Source of the DNA: an uncultured Oscillospiraceae bacterium
Lineage (GTDB): Bacteria; Bacillota; Clostridia; Oscillospirales; Oscillospiraceae
NCBI GenBank assembly: GCA_934661715.1
Contig: CAKUJL010000113.1
Coordinates: 1 to 5,420, forward strand
Length of the DNA: 5,420 bases
Direction: 5' to 3'
In this document: piece after piece, positions 5,179 through 5,420 of the stretch
Layout: every line of letters starts with the position of its first letter
Position numbering within the stretch: position 1 is the first letter of the stretch
Made by a program: the position numbers and the translations under genes
The notes under the pieces: model-generated
Told to the model about the DNA's origin: nothing
What the model saw: only the letters and a program-made list of their open reading frames with translations
Database searches by the model: none

Positions 5179-5206
5179 AGTATATCCTATTTTTCAGAAA
5201 TGTCAA
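5179..5206 (-). promoter_or_regulatory. Promoter of the antisense RNA
   Basis: Minus strand: perfect -35 TTGACA (5201-5206), 16-bp A-rich spacer, -10 TATACT (5179-5184; 5 of 6 consensus). It is the closest to consensus of the promoters in the window, as expected if the antitoxin RNA must be made in excess. Its -35 box directly abuts the first palindromic repeat module at 5207. Confidence 0.78.
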
Positions 5207-5233
5207 GGGGCGATGTAGGCATCGCCCCCTACG
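5207..5233 (-). repeat. Palindromic GTAGGGGC intergenic repeat, module A (inverted orientation)
   Basis: A 9-bp perfect palindrome, GGGGCGATG/CATCGCCCC with loop TAGG, followed by CTACG. Read on the minus strand it begins CGTAGGGG like module B. It resembles the short GC-rich palindromes scattered between genes in Oscillospiraceae genomes. Confidence 0.75.
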
Positions 5234-5250
5234 CAAACCCCGAAATCCTG

Positions 5251-5277
5251 CGTAGGGGCCGATGCCCACATCGGCCC
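5251..5277 (+). repeat. Palindromic GTAGGGGC intergenic repeat, module B
   Basis: CGTA followed by the 9-bp stem GGGCCGATG/CATCGGCCC (5256-5264/5269-5277) with loop CCCA. It is nearly identical to module A read on the other strand, except that one stem pair is flipped on both sides and the loop differs by one base. Confidence 0.75.
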
Positions 5278-5295
5278 ACCCACCACCGCACCCCC

Positions 5296-5323
5296 GGTAG
5301 GGGCGGACGACTCTGTCCGCCCG
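5296..5323 (+). repeat. Palindromic GTAGGGGC intergenic repeat, module C
   Basis: GGTAG followed by the 8-bp perfect stem GGGCGGAC/GTCCGCCC (5301-5308/5315-5322) with loop GACTCT. It shares the GGTAGGGGC head with the other modules but has a different stem and loop, so it is a second subtype. Confidence 0.7.
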
Positions 5324-5338
5324 TTCCGCCGCCCAATA

Positions 5339-5367
5339 TTACACCCAATGTTACAAGAACATTACAA
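5339..5367 (+). promoter_or_regulatory. TTACA repeats and small inverted repeat upstream of the edge promoter
   Basis: TTACA occurs at 5339, 5351 and 5362, about one helical turn apart, and AATGTT/AACATT (5347-5352/5358-5363, 5-nt spacer) forms an inverted repeat. This lies 15 bp or more upstream of the promoter at 5382 and could be a regulator binding site; no known regulator is recognised. Confidence 0.3.
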
Positions 5368-5381
5368 CTCCCGCACCCCTC

Positions 5382-5410
5382 TTGACCTTTTAATTCCGAT
5401 GCATTATGAT
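5382..5410 (+). promoter_or_regulatory. Promoter for a plus-strand gene beyond the right edge
   Basis: -35 TTGACC (5382-5387), 17-bp spacer, -10 TATGAT (5405-5410). Both boxes differ from consensus at one base and the spacing is ideal. Transcription would start near 5417, so the gene lies outside the window. From the toxin stop codon to the window end there is no other credible coding sequence. Confidence 0.65.
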
Positions 5411-5420
5411 ACAGCCAGAT

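Noticed and set aside
5207..5323. CRISPR-like array from three repeats
   Set aside because: Modules differ in sequence and orientation, spacers are unequal (about 17-18 bp), and no cas gene is present; they are palindromic intergenic repeats.
5200..5385. 61-codon plus-strand frame over the palindromic repeats
   Set aside because: Its sequence is just the translation of the GTAGGGGC palindromes; no convincing ribosome site or domain.

Overview
The window is about 60% GC and reads as chromosomal DNA of a GC-rich member of the Clostridia, probably Oscillospiraceae/Ruminococcaceae-like. This rests on Gram-positive-style Shine-Dalgarno sites (AAGGAGG, GGGAGG), the protein flavours (type II thymidine kinase, 136-aa cytidine deaminase, PnrA/BMP lipoprotein), and the GTAGGGGC palindromic intergenic repeats at the right end. 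The genus cannot be fixed from the sequence alone.

Positions 1-4785 hold a minus-strand nucleoside salvage and catabolism cluster, in transcription order tdk, deoC, deoD, deoB, cdd, then a BMP-family nucleoside-binding lipoprotein that runs off the left edge. The lipoprotein gene has its own extended -10 promoter and a leader of about 215 nt with several hairpins; permease and ATPase genes probably follow outside the window. The logic is coherent: the lipoprotein captures nucleosides for an ABC importer, Cdd deaminates (deoxy)cytidine, DeoD phosphorolyses purine (deoxy)nucleosides to (deoxy)ribose-1-phosphate, DeoB converts this to the 5-phosphate, DeoC cleaves deoxyribose-5-phosphate to glyceraldehyde-3-phosphate and acetaldehyde, and Tdk recovers thymidine as dTMP. 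An intrinsic-terminator-like hairpin sits between deoD and deoB, and the tdk promoter is interlaced with a symmetrical terminator.

Positions 4853-5206 carry the least ordinary part: a compact candidate type I toxin-antitoxin locus. A plus-strand TTGACA promoter drives a roughly 225-nt mRNA encoding a 29-residue, single-membrane-segment, holin-like peptide (5004-5093). A near-consensus convergent minus-strand promoter (5179-5206) drives a short antisense RNA over the mRNA 3' end. Both RNAs share one 13-bp terminator hairpin that contains the toxin stop codon. Both RNAs also begin with nearly the same 5' stem-loop, and the mRNA leader has alternating C and G runs that could hide or free the ribosome binding site.

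Positions 5207-5323 contain three GC-rich palindromic repeat modules, two in inverted orientation with a compensatory stem change. The last 100 bases hold TTACA repeats, a small inverted repeat and a good plus-strand promoter for a gene beyond the window.
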